From NCBI GenBank assembly GCA_030427985.1, contig JAUIBH010000004.1, positions 1 through 64,000 of the forward strand: a DNA stretch of 64,000 nt. Reading direction: 5' to 3'. The DNA is from Bacteroidia bacterium (GTDB lineage: Bacteria > Bacteroidota > Bacteroidia > Flavobacteriales > Flavobacteriaceae). Under the pieces are notes generated by a model. The model made no database searches, was not told where the DNA came from, and saw nothing but the letters and a program-made list of their open reading frames with translations. The position numbers and the translations under genes are program-made. Shown here one piece after another: positions 34,865-45,633 of the stretch (its first letter is position 1; every line of letters starts with the position of its first letter).

Positions 34865-34891
34865 TAAAAATACGATTATTTAGGATGCCAA
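34865..34891 (-). promoter_or_regulatory. Candidate promoter of the par operon
   Basis: On the minus strand TTG (34891-34889), 16 bases, then TATTTTTA (34872-34865). The -7 box has one mismatch to TAnnTTTG and the spacer is short. It lies 20 bases upstream of the parA ATG. Confidence 0.4.
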
Positions 34892-34980
34892 AAAATGTAT
34901 TTTGTTAACAGGGGGTGAATAACTGGGGCAATCTGCGTTAAAGAAAGTTAAAGTTATATTTATGAGATTGTTACGGACAG

Positions 34981-37068
34981 TTAATCCATCAAAATAGTTA
35001 AGATTTCTATAGCTGCATCACTGATTTTTGTGCCAGGCCCAAAAACGGCCACTGCGCCTTTGTCCAAAAGATGCTTGTAATCCTGTTTTGGAATGACGCC
35101 GCCCACGATGACCATGATGTCCTCCCGGCCTTGTTTTTTCAACTCCTGAATCACCTCGGGCACCAAGGTTTTATGCCCTCCCGCCAAGGATGAAATACCC
35201 AGAATGTGCACATCGTTTTCCACGGCTTGTTTGGCCACTTCGGAAGGCGTTTGGAACAAAGGACCAATATCCACGTCAAAACCTAGGTCAGCATAGCCGG
35301 TAGCGACGACTTTTGCGCCGCGGTCATGCCCATCTTGACCCATTTTGGCCACCATGATGCGGGGTCTTCGCCCTTCCTGAAGGGCGAATTCATCGGCCAT
35401 TTTTTTGGCCTTTTCAAAACTTTCGTCGTCTTTGATTTCTTTGGAATACACTCCGGTAAAGGATTGAATCTTGGCTTTATAACGACCGAATGCACTTTCC
35501 ATGGCATCACTGATTTCTCCCAAGGTGGCACGTGCTTTGGCCGCTTGTACCGCTAAAGCTAACAAATTTCCACGGTCAGATTCGTTTTGGGTGGTTTTTT
35601 TGGAAGCGATTCGGATGGATTCCAAAGCTTTTTCAACCTCGGATGCATCCCTTGTGGATTTGATGTTTTCCAAACGCTCCATTTGTTGTTTGCGGACCTT
35701 CTCATTGTCCACCTCCAAAATTTGAAGCTCATCTTCATCCTCCAATCGATATTTGTTCACGCCCACAATCACATCTTGACCACTATCGATTCGGGCTTGC
35801 TTTTTGGCGGCTGCTTCCTCAATCCGCATTTTGGGGATACCCTCTTCAATCGCTTTGGTCATGCCGCCTAATTTCTCCACCTCCTCAATCAATTTCCAAG
35901 CTTCTTCCGCGATTTCTTGGGTGAGTTTTTCTACTACGTGGCTTCCAGCCCATGGGTCAACCGTTCTGCAAACATTAGTTTCTTGTTGTAAATAGATTTG
36001 GGTGTTTCGGGCAATCCGTGCGGAGAAATCTGTGGGTAGGGCAATGGCTTCATCCAACGCATTGGTATGCAAACTCTGCGTGCCACCAAATGCTGCTGCC
36101 ATCGCTTCAATAGTGGTTCGGGCTACATTGTTGAAGGGGTCTTGCTCCGTTAAACTCCAACCACTGGTCTGACTGTGGGTACGGAGCATGAGTGATTTTT
36201 CATTTTTAGGGTTGAACTGCTTCACGAGTTTTGCCCAAAGCATCCGACCGGCCCGCATTTTGGCAATTTCAGTGAAATGGTTCATTCCAATGCCCCAGAA
36301 AAACGAAAGTCGGGGAGCAAACTCATCGATTTTTAACCCAGCTTTGATTCCGGTTCGGATGTATTCAATTCCATCAGCGAGGGTATAGGCCAATTCCATC
36401 GCAGCGGGCGCACCTGCTTCATGCATGTGGTACCCAGAAATACTAATACTGTTGAATCGCGGCATATGTTGACTGGCAAACTCAAAAATATCGGCCACGA
36501 TTTGCATGGAGGGCGTAGGTGGGTAGATGTAGGTGTTCCGCACCATAAACTCCTTTAAAATATCATTTTGGATGGTCCCTGAAAGCTGTTCCATGGATAC
36601 GCCTTGCTCTTCCGCAGCCACAATATAAAAGGCCATGATAGGTATTACGGCCCCGTTCATGGTCATGGATACGGACATTTTGTCCAAAGGAATGCCATCG
36701 AACAGAATTTTCATATCCTCCACGGAATCGATGGCGACTCCAGCTTTGCCGACATCGCCAACAACACGCCCATTATCAGAATCATAACCGCGGTGCGTGG
36801 GGAGGTCAAACGCTACCGAAAGCCCTTTTTGGCCTGCCTCCAAATTTCTTCGGTAGAAGGCATTGCTTTCCTCAGCCGTGGAGAATCCCGCATATTGACG
36901 GATGGTCCAAGGTCTGCGAACGTACATGGTGGAGTAGGGGCCACGGAGGAACGGTTCAATACCTGCGGCGAAATCGGAGTGCCTAAAGTTATGAGTTAAG
37001 GGTTTTGAGTTATGAGTGTTATTCGACTCTGAACTCAACTCCATCTGTTGAAGGTCTTTTCTACTCAT
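34981..37068 (-). CDS. mutB: Methylmalonyl-CoA mutase large subunit
   Basis: 695 residues. A TIM-barrel substrate domain ([23 protein letters not shown], and [16 protein letters not shown]-like region near 300) and a C-terminal B12 domain (from about 565) with the DGHDRGAKV motif that places His under cobalt, SSLAGG and VGGVIP. It rearranges (R)-methylmalonyl-CoA to succinyl-CoA with the small subunit encoded upstream (8-base overlap). Residues 12-31 between the start and the conserved domain come from a repeat-like DNA segment, listed separately. It is the last gene of udk-ftsB-mutA-mutB. Confidence 0.96.
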   Translation of the reverse strand: MSRKDLQQMELSSESNNTHNSKPLTHNFRHSDFAAGIEPFLRGPYSTMYVRRPWTIRQYAGFSTAEESNAFYRRNLEAGQKGLSVAFDLPTHRGYDSDNGRVVGDVGKAGVAIDSVEDMKILFDGIPLDKMSVSMTMNGAVIPIMAFYIVAAEEQGVSMEQLSGTIQNDILKEFMVRNTYIYPPTPSMQIVADIFEFASQHMPRFNSISISGYHMHEAGAPAAMELAYTLADGIEYIRTGIKAGLKIDEFAPRLSFFWGIGMNHFTEIAKMRAGRMLWAKLVKQFNPKNEKSLMLRTHSQTSGWSLTEQDPFNNVARTTIEAMAAAFGGTQSLHTNALDEAIALPTDFSARIARNTQIYLQQETNVCRTVDPWAGSHVVEKLTQEIAEEAWKLIEEVEKLGGMTKAIEEGIPKMRIEEAAAKKQARIDSGQDVIVGVNKYRLEDEDELQILEVDNEKVRKQQMERLENIKSTRDASEVEKALESIRIASKKTTQNESDRGNLLALAVQAAKARATLGEISDAMESAFGRYKAKIQSFTGVYSKEIKDDESFEKAKKMADEFALQEGRRPRIMVAKMGQDGHDRGAKVVATGYADLGFDVDIGPLFQTPSEVAKQAVENDVHILGISSLAGGHKTLVPEVIQELKKQGREDIMVIVGGVIPKQDYKHLLDKGAVAVFGPGTKISDAAIEILTILMD
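36987..37017. repeat. 21-base-period direct repeat inside the mutB N-terminal codons
   Basis: AGTTATGAGT occurs at 36987-36996 and 37008-37017, a 21-base period that equals seven codons. On the minus strand it reads as ACTCATAACT units and is translated as [10 protein letters not shown]. 'Aactcataact' strings resemble short dispersed repeats found between genes in this group. Confidence 0.55.
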
Positions 37069-38440
37069 CGTTCAATCTTTTTTGTTCCAGAGTTTCCGCC
37101 AACCGTTTTTCAATGATGGGTTCCATCAAAGTTTTTCTGGGCTGGGTCTTTACAAAAGGGTACAGTTCCAGATTTTCCTTCATGTGGTCCTGCTCATTTT
37201 GGAATTTGTTGGTCCCGACGAGAACGAGTTGGGTTTCGTCAAACCATTGTTGTTCTTTGGTGGCACTTTCCTTTATTTTTTGCTGGATGGTTCCCTTTTT
37301 TAAGGCATCCAAAAAACCTCCCGATTTTTCAATCTGCTTAAAAAGTGCGAGTGCTTTTTCGGCCAATTGCTGCGTTAACGATTCAATATAATAGGCGCCC
37401 TCCGAAATTTGGGAAGCTTTTTCAAAATAGCTCTCTTCCTTCAGTAACAACAATTGATTTCGTGCAATGCGCTCTCCAAATTCATTGTCCTTGTGATAGA
37501 TGGCATCGTAGGGAAGATTGCAAATGGTATCGGCCCCGCCCAAAATTGCCGACATACTTTCTGAAGTGGTACGGAGCAGATTCACATTATAATCGTACAC
37601 CGTTTTATTTCGTTTGGAGGGAACTGCCAAGATGTGGCAATCGTTATTCAAATTATATACCGGAGCAATACTTTTCCAAAGCCAGCGCAGCGCTCGTAGT
37701 TTTGCTATTTCAAAGAAATAGTTTCCTCCGACTGCTACTTTAAAGGTGATTGGAAAAGTTTTGTTGGGCTTAAAATGATTTAGGTATTCGTTGGCATGGG
37801 CCAAGCCATAGGCCAATTGTTGCACTTGGTTGGCTCCCGCATTCTGGTAGAGAGAAATATCAACACCAATGGAATTGACGCTGATTTTTTTTGAAGTGAT
37901 GGCATGGATTTCTTCTAACAAAGCATGGTCTTTTTCCAAACTATGGAACCAATTCCCACTTCGCGCGAGATTTCCGATAAGATCTAAATTCAGGTGAATT
38001 TGGGTTGTTTTGTCACCAAGATAGGCTAGCAAACGTTTAATGGGCTCTACAGCCAAAAACTGAAAATTGAAATGAAGCGGTACGTTTTCCAAATCAATTC
38101 CATTCAATAAAGTGGCGAAGTCAATGTCCTCATTTGGGATAGTGAAAACCAAACTTTCCACTCCTTTTTTTAGAATATCCAGTGCTTTGGTATTGGCTTT
38201 ACCTGAATCACCAGCGTAAATGGTCTGCGCAATGTTCCAACCCTGATTTTCAGGAAGGTTGAAAGTTTGTATTTCTTCCAAATCTTCAGCATGGTAAAAC
38301 GGTTTAACATTGATGCCCTCCATGGATTCCCAGACCAAGGTGTCATTGTAATCTGCACCTTTTAGGTCAAATTGAATTTTTTGCTTCCACTGTTTTGCAG
38401 AAACGGGGGGGAACTCGTCAAACAAACCGACATTACTCAT
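37061..38440 (-). CDS. mutA: Methylmalonyl-CoA mutase small subunit
   Basis: 459 residues, aligned with the barrel domain of the large subunit ([55 protein letters not shown]) but without a B12 domain, as usual for this non-catalytic partner in Bacteroidota. It forms the heterodimer with mutB. The start ATG overlaps the ftsB-like gene by 8 bases and its end overlaps mutB by 8 bases. Confidence 0.93.
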   Translation of the reverse strand: MSNVGLFDEFPPVSAKQWKQKIQFDLKGADYNDTLVWESMEGINVKPFYHAEDLEEIQTFNLPENQGWNIAQTIYAGDSGKANTKALDILKKGVESLVFTIPNEDIDFATLLNGIDLENVPLHFNFQFLAVEPIKRLLAYLGDKTTQIHLNLDLIGNLARSGNWFHSLEKDHALLEEIHAITSKKISVNSIGVDISLYQNAGANQVQQLAYGLAHANEYLNHFKPNKTFPITFKVAVGGNYFFEIAKLRALRWLWKSIAPVYNLNNDCHILAVPSKRNKTVYDYNVNLLRTTSESMSAILGGADTICNLPYDAIYHKDNEFGERIARNQLLLLKEESYFEKASQISEGAYYIESLTQQLAEKALALFKQIEKSGGFLDALKKGTIQQKIKESATKEQQWFDETQLVLVGTNKFQNEQDHMKENLELYPFVKTQPRKTLMEPIIEKRLAETLEQKRLNDE

Positions 38441-38765
38441 CTTCCTTGTTTTTTAAGCTGTCTTCATATTCAATCAGAAAAATCTCTTCGCCTTCTTTTT
38501 TCATATAATATTTTTCTCGGGCGAACTTTTCAAGCTCCTCTTTATCCGATAGGGTTTCCAGCACCTTTTTATCCTTTTCAATCTCTCCTTTCAAAAACTC
38601 CTTCTGTTCTTCCAGTTTTTTGATTTCCCGGCGGAGTTCCAAATGAATCAATAGGGAATTGGTATCAAAAAAGGCCATCCAAATCACAAAAATGGTCAAC
38701 ACCAAAATGTACATATTGGTCATGAGCTTGAACCATTTTTTCTTTCGCAATTCCTTCAGTCCCAT
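38433..38765 (-). CDS. FtsB/DivIC-like septum formation initiator
   Basis: 110 residues: short basic tail, one membrane helix (about 17-36, MYILVLTIFVIWMAFF) and a coiled coil (LIHLELRREIKKLEEQKEFL, then LETLSDKEELEKFAREKYYM). The 'FAREKYYMKKEGEEIF' end is the family signature. It should stabilise the FtsQ-FtsL divisome link. It lies between udk and mutA with near-zero gaps, an order seen widely in Flavobacteriia though the functions are unrelated. Confidence 0.9.
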   Translation of the reverse strand: MGLKELRKKKWFKLMTNMYILVLTIFVIWMAFFDTNSLLIHLELRREIKKLEEQKEFLKGEIEKDKKVLETLSDKEELEKFAREKYYMKKEGEEIFLIEYEDSLKNKEDE

Positions 38766-38767
38766 AC

Positions 38768-39376
38768 CTACACCAATTTATTGTTGATAATGGTCCTGAC
38801 CATATCCACTGCAACCGTGTTATAGTGGTTATTGGGGATGATGATGTCTGCAAACTCCTTGGACGGTTCAATGAACTGCTGGTGCATGGGTTTTACGGCG
38901 GTCTGGTAGCGCGTCAATACTTTTTCCAGATCATGACCGCGTTCCCTAATATCGCGCTGTAATCTTCTGATCAATCGTTCATCCGAATCCGCATGCACGT
39001 ATATTTTAATATCGAACATATCCCGTAACTGTGGATTGCTCAGCACCAAAATACCCTCCACAATCATCACCTTTCTTGGAGGCGTGGAAAGGGTTTCATC
39101 CAATCTGGTTTCTTCCACAAAGGAGTACAATGGGACATCTACTGTTTTTCCTAGTCGGAGTTCTTCCAAATGTGCAATCATAAGGTCAAAATCTATGGAG
39201 TTGGGGTGGTCAAAATTGATTTTTCCCCGTTCCTCCCTGGTCAAATGAGAAAGATCGTTGTAATAGGAATCTTGGGAGATCACGCCTACTTCGTTCTCCG
39301 GCAATTGGTCCACAATTTGGTTGACAACCGTGGTTTTTCCACATCCTGTGCCCCCCGCTATCCCTAGGATCAGCAT
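38768..39376 (-). CDS. udk: Uridine kinase
   Basis: 202 residues from ATG 39376, which starts the classical MLILGIAGGTGCGKTTVVNQI with the P-loop at residues 7-15. It phosphorylates uridine and cytidine for pyrimidine salvage. Other motifs: SQDSYYNDLSHL, FDHPNSIDFD, IYVHADSDERLIRRLQRDIRERG. The frame stays open to an ATG at 39430, but that lies upstream of a good promoter box and adds non-family residues. Confidence 0.95.
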   Translation of the reverse strand: MLILGIAGGTGCGKTTVVNQIVDQLPENEVGVISQDSYYNDLSHLTREERGKINFDHPNSIDFDLMIAHLEELRLGKTVDVPLYSFVEETRLDETLSTPPRKVMIVEGILVLSNPQLRDMFDIKIYVHADSDERLIRRLQRDIRERGHDLEKVLTRYQTAVKPMHQQFIEPSKEFADIIIPNNHYNTVAVDMVRTIINNKLV

Positions 39377-39393
39377 AGATATTATTTTAATCC

Positions 39394-39423
39394 CAAAAGT
39401 AAGCATTTGATAAGATTTGCCAG
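39394..39423 (-). promoter_or_regulatory. Candidate promoter of the udk-mutAB operon
   Basis: On the minus strand CTG (39423-39421), a 19-base spacer and TACTTTTG (39401-39394). The -7 box is perfect, the -33 box has one mismatch. It supports the udk start at 39376 rather than 39430. Confidence 0.5.
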
Positions 39424-39551
39424 CAACCAATGCTTTTGCATAGGTAGCACTGATTTTCGGTAAAATGAATGACAGTTATCATAAACCTTGAAAGTTAATG
39501 GCAGTAGCTTTGTGTGGGTTTGATCTTAATCTTATATTTATCTAGTAACCC

Positions 39552-40052
39552 ATGGCAACTTTTTTTATGGATAATTCATATACGGTCAAGGTTGATGGCA
39601 ATTTTGACTTCCCACTGTCCAAGGACGATGTTTCTCAGCTGGATATAATCAATTCCGGTAGGGACAAATATCATCTTTTAAGAGAGGAGACAACTTATCA
39701 TGTTGAGATTCTTTCAAGAGACTTCAACAAGGGATTTTACACGATTAGTATCAATGGAAACGAGCATGAAGTTTCCATTCAAACCCCTTTGGATGACCTT
39801 ATCCAAAAAATGGGTTTTGCTGCCAATGGTGCCAAGAACATCGATTCCATTGCTGCTCCCATGCCTGGTTTGATTTTGGATATTTCTGTAGAAGAAGGCC
39901 AGGAAGTGAAGGAAGACGAGCAGCTTTTGGTTTTGGAAGCCATGAAAATGGAAAATATCATTACCTCCCCCCGAAATGGTGTCATCAAAAAGATTACAGT
40001 GAATCAAGGTGATGCCGTAGACAAAAAACAGCTTTTGATAGAATTTCAATAA
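39552..40052 (+). CDS. Biotin carrier subunit of acyl-CoA (propionyl-CoA) carboxylase
   Basis: 166 residues. The C-terminal biotinyl domain (about 98-166) carries the biotin lysine K132 in LEAMKMEN; the N-terminal half is a beta-rich assembly domain as in the BT domain of propionyl-CoA carboxylases. A possible -7 box, TAGCTTTG (39505-39512), lies upstream without a clear -33 box. It starts a three-gene run with a biotin carboxylase and a carboxyltransferase. Confidence 0.92.
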   Translation: MATFFMDNSYTVKVDGNFDFPLSKDDVSQLDIINSGRDKYHLLREETTYHVEILSRDFNKGFYTISINGNEHEVSIQTPLDDLIQKMGFAANGAKNIDSIAAPMPGLILDISVEEGQEVKEDEQLLVLEAMKMENIITSPRNGVIKKITVNQGDAVDKKQLLIEFQ

Positions 40053-40058
40053 AATACC

Positions 40059-41501
40059 ATGAAGAAAATATTGATTGCCAACCGGGGAGAAATTGCTATC
40101 CGTGTCATGAAAACCGCAAAAAAAATGGGTATTCGTACCGTTGCGGTCTTTTCTGAAGTGGACAGAAACGCACCTCATGTACTATTTGCCGATGAAGCTG
40201 TTTGCATCGGGCCGGCACCTTCCAACCAATCGTATTTAAAAGGGGATAAAATTATTGAGGTGGCCAAAAAACTCAATGCGGACGGGATTCACCCAGGCTA
40301 CGGTTTTCTTAGTGAAAATGCTGATTTTGCAGAGGCTGTTGAAAAAAATGGATTGACGTTCATCGGACCAAAATCCAAAGCTATCCGAATTATGGGAAGC
40401 AAATTGGCTGCCAAGGAAGCCGTGAAAAAATACAACATTCCCATGGTGCCCGGTATTGATGAAGCCATTACCGATGTCGCCAAAGCCCATGAGATTGCCA
40501 ATGAGATTGGATATCCTGTTTTGATCAAAGCATCAGCTGGTGGTGGTGGTAAAGGCATGCGGATCGTGGAAAAAGAACAAGATCTCGAATCTGGGATGAA
40601 ACGCGCCATTAGTGAGGCCACTTCCGCCTTCGGCGATGGTTCCGTTTTTGTCGAGAAATATGTGACTTCTCCGCGACACATCGAGGTACAGGTCATGGCT
40701 GATACCCACGGCAACGTGCTCCATTTTTTTGAACGGGAGTGCAGTATTCAAAGACGTCATCAAAAAGTGGTGGAGGAAGCGCCTTCATCCATTCTTACCC
40801 CAGAACTTCGCGAAGAAATGGGCATAGCTGCCACCAAAGTAGCCAAGGCTTGTGATTATGTGGGAGCCGGTACCGTAGAATTTTTAATGGATGCCGACCA
40901 TAACTTCTATTTTTTGGAAATGAACACCCGTTTGCAGGTGGAACATCCCGTTACTGAATTGATTACCGGGGTTGATTTAGTGGAATTGCAGATAAAAGTG
41001 GCCCGTGGTGAAGAACTTCCCATGAAACAGGAGGACTTAAAAATTCATGGACATGCGTTGGAGCTACGGGTGTATGCCGAAGACCCCTTAAATGATTTTC
41101 TCCCCAGCGTGGGCACTTTGGAGACCTATCAATTGCCTGTTGGCGAAGGAATTCGGGTAGACAACGGTTTTAGAGAAGAGATGGACATTCCTATTTACTA
41201 CGACCCCATGCTCTCCAAATTGATTACCTACGGTAAAACGCGTGAGGAGGCTATGGAGCTGATGTTAAAAGCTATTCGAAATTACAAGGTGAAGGGCGTT
41301 CAGACCACGTTGCCCTTCGGAAGTTTTGTTTTTGCGCACGAAGCCTTTCGTTCAGGGAATTTTGACACCCATTTTGTAAAAGATCATTATTCCCCTGAAA
41401 AAATACGTGAAAAGAATGCCAAGGAAGCAGAAATAGCGGCTCTTGCTGCTCTATATCAATACCTAGAAGACAAAAAAACAGTACAAATCCCAATAAATTG
41501 A
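40059..41501 (+). CDS. accC: Biotin carboxylase subunit
   Basis: 480 residues, a full ATP-grasp biotin carboxylase: [48 protein letters not shown] (glycine-rich lid), [19 protein letters not shown] and [16 protein letters not shown]. It loads bicarbonate on the biotin of the carrier six bases upstream. As the next gene is a propionyl-type carboxyltransferase, the complex is more likely a propionyl-CoA/acyl-CoA carboxylase than the fatty-acid enzyme. Confidence 0.95.
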   Translation: MKKILIANRGEIAIRVMKTAKKMGIRTVAVFSEVDRNAPHVLFADEAVCIGPAPSNQSYLKGDKIIEVAKKLNADGIHPGYGFLSENADFAEAVEKNGLTFIGPKSKAIRIMGSKLAAKEAVKKYNIPMVPGIDEAITDVAKAHEIANEIGYPVLIKASAGGGGKGMRIVEKEQDLESGMKRAISEATSAFGDGSVFVEKYVTSPRHIEVQVMADTHGNVLHFFERECSIQRRHQKVVEEAPSSILTPELREEMGIAATKVAKACDYVGAGTVEFLMDADHNFYFLEMNTRLQVEHPVTELITGVDLVELQIKVARGEELPMKQEDLKIHGHALELRVYAEDPLNDFLPSVGTLETYQLPVGEGIRVDNGFREEMDIPIYYDPMLSKLITYGKTREEAMELMLKAIRNYKVKGVQTTLPFGSFVFAHEAFRSGNFDTHFVKDHYSPEKIREKNAKEAEIAALAALYQYLEDKKTVQIPIN

Positions 41502-41506
41502 ATTCA

Positions 41507-43048
41507 ATGGACCCCAAAATAAAAGCACTGGAAGAAAAAATAGCCCAGGCCCGATTGGGTGGTGGGGAAAAGCGGATAGAAAAGCAACACCAAAAGAAAA
41601 AACTAACCGCAAGAGAGCGTATTCATTACTTATTGGATGAAGGTTCTTTTGAGGAAATGGGCATTTTGGTGACCCACCGTACCACTGATTTTGGCATGGA
41701 CAAGGAAATCTATTATGGGGATGGGGTCGTAACTGGTTATGGGACCATAAATGGTAGGTTGGTATATGTTTATGCCCAGGATTTTACGGTTTTTGGAGGT
41801 GCTTTATCAGAAACTCATGCTGAAAAAATCTGCAAAGTGATGGATTTGGCTGTGAAAGTGGGAGCGCCCATCATCGGGTTAAACGATTCTGGAGGTGCGC
41901 GGATTCAGGAAGGGGTAAAATCTCTTGGTGGTTATGCCGATATTTTTTACCGAAATGTGCAGGCTTCTGGAGTAATTCCACAAATATCTGCGGTGATGGG
42001 ACCTTGTGCTGGGGGAGCCGTGTATTCCCCGGCCGTGACGGATTTTATCATTATGGTGGAAGAGACCAGCTATATGTTCGTTACAGGACCCAATGTGGTA
42101 AAAACCGTGACCAATGAAGAGGTGACTTCGGAAGAATTGGGAGGTGCCAGTGCCCATGCCGTTAAATCTGGAGTGGCACATAAAACCTCGTCAAACGATG
42201 CAGCTTGTTTGGACGACATCAAAAAACTGATGGAATATTTGCCCCAAAATAATACAGAGCTTCCTCCGCATCAGGATTATAAGTTGGGCGAAGAACTTCG
42301 GGAAGAATTGTCGAGCATCGTTCCTGATAATCCCAATAAACCCTATGACATGCACGATGTGATCAACGGGATAATTGACTCGGAATCGTTCTACGAAATT
42401 CATAAGGATTATGCTGAAAACATCATTGTGGGTTTTGCTCGATTGGGGGGACGAAGCATCGGAATAATTGCTAACCAGCCCATGTTTTTGGCAGGAGTTT
42501 TGGGGGTGAAAAGCTCCCGAAAAGCAGCCCGGTTTACTCGTTTTTGTGATGCGTTCAATATTCCACTGTTGGTTTTGGTGGATGTACCCGGCTTCTTGCC
42601 TGGTACCGACCAAGAATGGAGCGGCATCATCATGCACGGGGCAAAATTGTTGTATGCGTTGAGCGAAGCTACGGTACCTCGAGTTACCGTCATTACCCGA
42701 AAAGCCTACGGAGGTGCCTATGACGTGATGAATTCCAAACACATTGGGGCCGATTTCAACTTTGCATGGCCCTCGGCCGAAATAGCCGTAATGGGAGCCA
42801 AGGGGGCCAGTGAAATTATTTTCAGACGCGAAATAGCTGCTGCCGAAGACCCTGAAGCCAAGTTAAAAGAGAAGGAAGCAGAGTACGCCGAGAAATTTGC
42901 AAATCCCTATCGTGCAGCTCAACGTGGATTTATAGATGAGGTGATTTTGCCCAAGGATACAAGACGAAAATTGCTCAAGGCTTTTGCCATGTTGGAGAAA
43001 AAGCATGTGGAGCCGCCCAAGCGGAAGCATGGGAATATTCCGTTGTAA
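41507..43048 (+). CDS. Acyl-CoA (propionyl-CoA) carboxylase beta subunit
   Basis: 513 residues from ATG 41507 ([20 protein letters not shown]). A TTG at 41498 would overlap the previous stop and is less likely. Two crotonase-like halves: [27 protein letters not shown]-type acyl-CoA site and [21 protein letters not shown], then [18 protein letters not shown] and [14 protein letters not shown]. It transfers CO2 from biotin to propionyl-CoA. Beside methylmalonyl-CoA mutase this completes the route propionyl-CoA to succinyl-CoA, except that no epimerase is in view. Confidence 0.95.
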   Translation: MDPKIKALEEKIAQARLGGGEKRIEKQHQKKKLTARERIHYLLDEGSFEEMGILVTHRTTDFGMDKEIYYGDGVVTGYGTINGRLVYVYAQDFTVFGGALSETHAEKICKVMDLAVKVGAPIIGLNDSGGARIQEGVKSLGGYADIFYRNVQASGVIPQISAVMGPCAGGAVYSPAVTDFIIMVEETSYMFVTGPNVVKTVTNEEVTSEELGGASAHAVKSGVAHKTSSNDAACLDDIKKLMEYLPQNNTELPPHQDYKLGEELREELSSIVPDNPNKPYDMHDVINGIIDSESFYEIHKDYAENIIVGFARLGGRSIGIIANQPMFLAGVLGVKSSRKAARFTRFCDAFNIPLLVLVDVPGFLPGTDQEWSGIIMHGAKLLYALSEATVPRVTVITRKAYGGAYDVMNSKHIGADFNFAWPSAEIAVMGAKGASEIIFRREIAAAEDPEAKLKEKEAEYAEKFANPYRAAQRGFIDEVILPKDTRRKLLKAFAMLEKKHVEPPKRKHGNIPL

Positions 43049-43074
43049 GCTTTTTGTAGCTCCGATATAAAATA

Positions 43075-43253
43075 TCATTCTGAGCCGAGCGAAGAATCTA
43101 TTATATGGATAGATGGTAAAAGGTGAAGGGTTTGACACCTAATGCACCAATTTTCACTAATGTAGCTGCAGATCCTGGCTGAATGTAGAAATGCTTTTCA
43201 TTATAAATATAACCCTGACCAAGATTGAGGTCTCGACTGCGCTCGACCTGACA
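43075..43253. repeat. REP-like repeat pieces between pccB-type gene and efflux gene
   Basis: TCATTCTGAGCCGAGCGAAG plus AATCT (43075-43099) and GGTCTCGACTGCGCTCGACC (from 43229) resemble the element at 20252-20313 ('GAGC.GAG.CGAA'). The 294-base gap holds no credible gene. A TAATTTTG box (43331-43338) lies only 5 bases before the next ATG, so it would give a leaderless transcript and is doubtful. Confidence 0.5.
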
Positions 43254-43342
43254 TTTGATTCCATATAAAACATATCAAAAACATAACACTAATACTTTCT
43301 TAAAAGCTTCACCAATCCATAGGGTATTTCTAATTTTGCGCC

Positions 43343-44551
43343 ATGCAAAAAGAAAATCAGAAGCCCAACTTTGAATTTATCGCTTTAATGGCCGCTTTAA
43401 TGTCTATAGTGGCATTGGCCATTGATGCCATATTACCCGCCATTTCCAATATTGGTATTGCCATTAACAGCTTGGATTCTACCGATAATCAAATGCTGGT
43501 GACCATGATTTTTTTGGGACTCGGTTTGGGACAGTTGTTCTTTGGTCCTCTCTCTGATTGCTATGGACGAAAGCCCATTGTTTATATAGGTTTTGGGCTG
43601 TTCTTGATAGGAAGCATAATCTGTTTGTTTGCTCCATCATTGGTTGTGATGATTGTTGGAAGAATCCTGCAAGGAATCGGACTTTCTGCACCAAGAACCA
43701 TGGCCATTTCCATTATTCGGGATACGTATGTGGGAGATTACATGGCCAAGATCATGTCTTTTGTAGTGGCTTTCTTTATTTTGGTACCGGTAGTGGCGCC
43801 AGCCATTGGAAAAGTCATTTTGGATGCTTTTGGATGGCAGGCCATTTTCTATGCACAGCTCATTTTTGCCCTGATCATAGCCGTTTGGTTTTGGAAAAGA
43901 CAACCTGAAACCTTGCATCCCGAGTACAAAATTCCATTCTCAAGTCATGTTTTTATTGATGGACTGAAGGAGTTCATAAAATACAGGGAAACGGTAGCCT
44001 TTACTATTATCTCCGGATTGGTCACTGGAGCTTTTTTAGTGTATCTAAGTTCGGCCCAGCATATTTTTGAAGATATCTATAGTTTGAAAGACGTCTTCCC
44101 GTACATTTTTGCAGGATTAGCTGTTTCCATTGGTCTCTCCACATTTTTAAATGGGACATTGGTAATGCGATTTGGTATGAGGAAGTTATCGTGGATGGCC
44201 ACTTTGGCCTTTACCATTATTGGCTTGATGTACACTATTTTCTTCCTGAATGCCCCAAACCCCAGTATTTATGTGTTGGTCCCTTTTCTATCAGCACAGT
44301 TCTTTTGTTTGGGCTTTATGTGGGGGAATTTCCGATCCATTGCCATGGAGCCCATTGGTCATATAGCGGGAATAGGTGCGGCCATCAATGGTTGTGTTTC
44401 CACCATAGTGGCCATTCCAATAGCAACCTTTATCGGCGAGTTTGTGGAGCACAGTGTGTGGCCTCTTTTTGTTGGGCTGGGTATTTGTGGCCTACTGTCT
44501 CTTATCATTTTTATGATGGTGAAAAGACCTAAAAGGTTGGTAGCAGCTTAG
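43343..44551 (+). CDS. MFS drug-efflux transporter, Bcr/CflA type
   Basis: 402 residues, twelve membrane helices. Motif A between helices 2 and 3 is GPLSDCYGRKPIVYIGFGLF, and motif C-like GRILQGIGLSAPRTMAI with IIRDTYVGDYMAKIMSFV matches the Bcr/CflA branch of proton-driven exporters of drugs and small metabolites. The stop overlaps the convergent anmK gene by 4 bases. Confidence 0.9.
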   Translation: MQKENQKPNFEFIALMAALMSIVALAIDAILPAISNIGIAINSLDSTDNQMLVTMIFLGLGLGQLFFGPLSDCYGRKPIVYIGFGLFLIGSIICLFAPSLVVMIVGRILQGIGLSAPRTMAISIIRDTYVGDYMAKIMSFVVAFFILVPVVAPAIGKVILDAFGWQAIFYAQLIFALIIAVWFWKRQPETLHPEYKIPFSSHVFIDGLKEFIKYRETVAFTIISGLVTGAFLVYLSSAQHIFEDIYSLKDVFPYIFAGLAVSIGLSTFLNGTLVMRFGMRKLSWMATLAFTIIGLMYTIFFLNAPNPSIYVLVPFLSAQFFCLGFMWGNFRSIAMEPIGHIAGIGAAINGCVSTIVAIPIATFIGEFVEHSVWPLFVGLGICGLLSLIIFMMVKRPKRLVAA

Positions 44552-45633
44552 GAGTTTTCTGGAAAATACACTTCACCACTGCACGAATCTTTACGAGCTC
44601 CTGTCACGGATTTTAATACATTGGTGGTACCTTTCAATCGAAGTACACCCATGAAGGCAAAAACTAAGGCTTCTTTGTAGGAAACCAAGGTGGTATTGGG
44701 AATGATTACCTCGACTTTTGACCCTAGTTTTTCTTGAAGGATATCCATGAAGAACAGGTTAAGGGCTCCACCACCCGTGACCAGTAACTTGCTTTTGGAT
44801 GGGGTGGTGTATTTGTGTACTTGTGCGGCTATTTGCTCACAATTATGATGGATAAAAGTGTGTAAAAGATCAGCTTCGGGACTTTCGGAAGCTTCAGTCA
44901 AAGGGACGACCTTACCCGTAAACCATTCATACCCTGTGGATTTTGGGTAGGGTAGGTGGTAATAGTCCAGATTGTTTAGTTTTTTGAGCAAGGCTTCATC
45001 CAATTTTCCGCTTCGGGCCAACGCTCCATTTTGGTCGAAATCCAGCCCTATTTTGTGGGTAATGTAGTTCAGGGGCATGTTGGCCATTCCAACATCATAG
45101 GCAATCCGCTCTCCATCTTTTTCAAAGGAAATATTACTGATTCCACCCAAATTCAGGCAAAAATCATATTCATGGAATAAAAGCCTGTCACCGATTGGAA
45201 CCAAAGGCGCCCCTTGCCCGCCCAAACCAACATCTTTCGTCCTGAAATCACAAACTACCTGTTTACCACTAGCGTTAGCCAAAAGCTGTCCATCACCCAA
45301 TTGAAAAGTGACTCCATCTTCAGGTCTATGGTGCGAAGTATGCCCATGACTGGCAATGAAATCGACCTCAATACCGCTCTCCTCTATAAAAGCCTTGGCC
45401 TGTTCCCCTAACCACTTGCCAAAATCCTTGTGGAGTTGGTCATGGTCCTTTTCAGACAAATGAATTGCATTTTTGAGGTATTCCCGCATCTCATCGGAAT
45501 AGGGGAGTTCTTTGGTTTGGTCAATTGTGAATTTCCAACCATTTCTCTCTTCCCAAATACGGCAATAGGCCATATCGAGTCCATCTAAAGAGGTGCCTGA
45601 CATCAATCCCAAAACTTTATAAATAGTATTCAT
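44548..45633 (-). CDS. anmK: Anhydro-N-acetylmuramic acid kinase
   Basis: 361 residues. Actin-like ATPase with the opening GLMSGTSLDGLDMAY, GHTSHHRPEDGVTFQLGDG, LNLGGISNIS and VTGGGALN. AnmK opens and phosphorylates 1,6-anhydro-MurNAc from wall turnover to MurNAc-6-P, the substrate of MurQ. It overlaps the NagZ-like gene by 4 bases and is last of a minus-strand recycling operon. Confidence 0.96.
   Translation of the reverse strand: MNTIYKVLGLMSGTSLDGLDMAYCRIWEERNGWKFTIDQTKELPYSDEMREYLKNAIHLSEKDHDQLHKDFGKWLGEQAKAFIEESGIEVDFIASHGHTSHHRPEDGVTFQLGDGQLLANASGKQVVCDFRTKDVGLGGQGAPLVPIGDRLLFHEYDFCLNLGGISNISFEKDGERIAYDVGMANMPLNYITHKIGLDFDQNGALARSGKLDEALLKKLNNLDYYHLPYPKSTGYEWFTGKVVPLTEASESPEADLLHTFIHHNCEQIAAQVHKYTTPSKSKLLVTGGGALNLFFMDILQEKLGSKVEVIIPNTTLVSYKEALVFAFMGVLRLKGTTNVLKSVTGARKDSCSGEVYFPENS

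Noticed and set aside
41498-41506. TTG start for the carboxyltransferase subunit
   Set aside because: It overlaps the previous stop and adds only three residues; ATG at 41507 is a better start.
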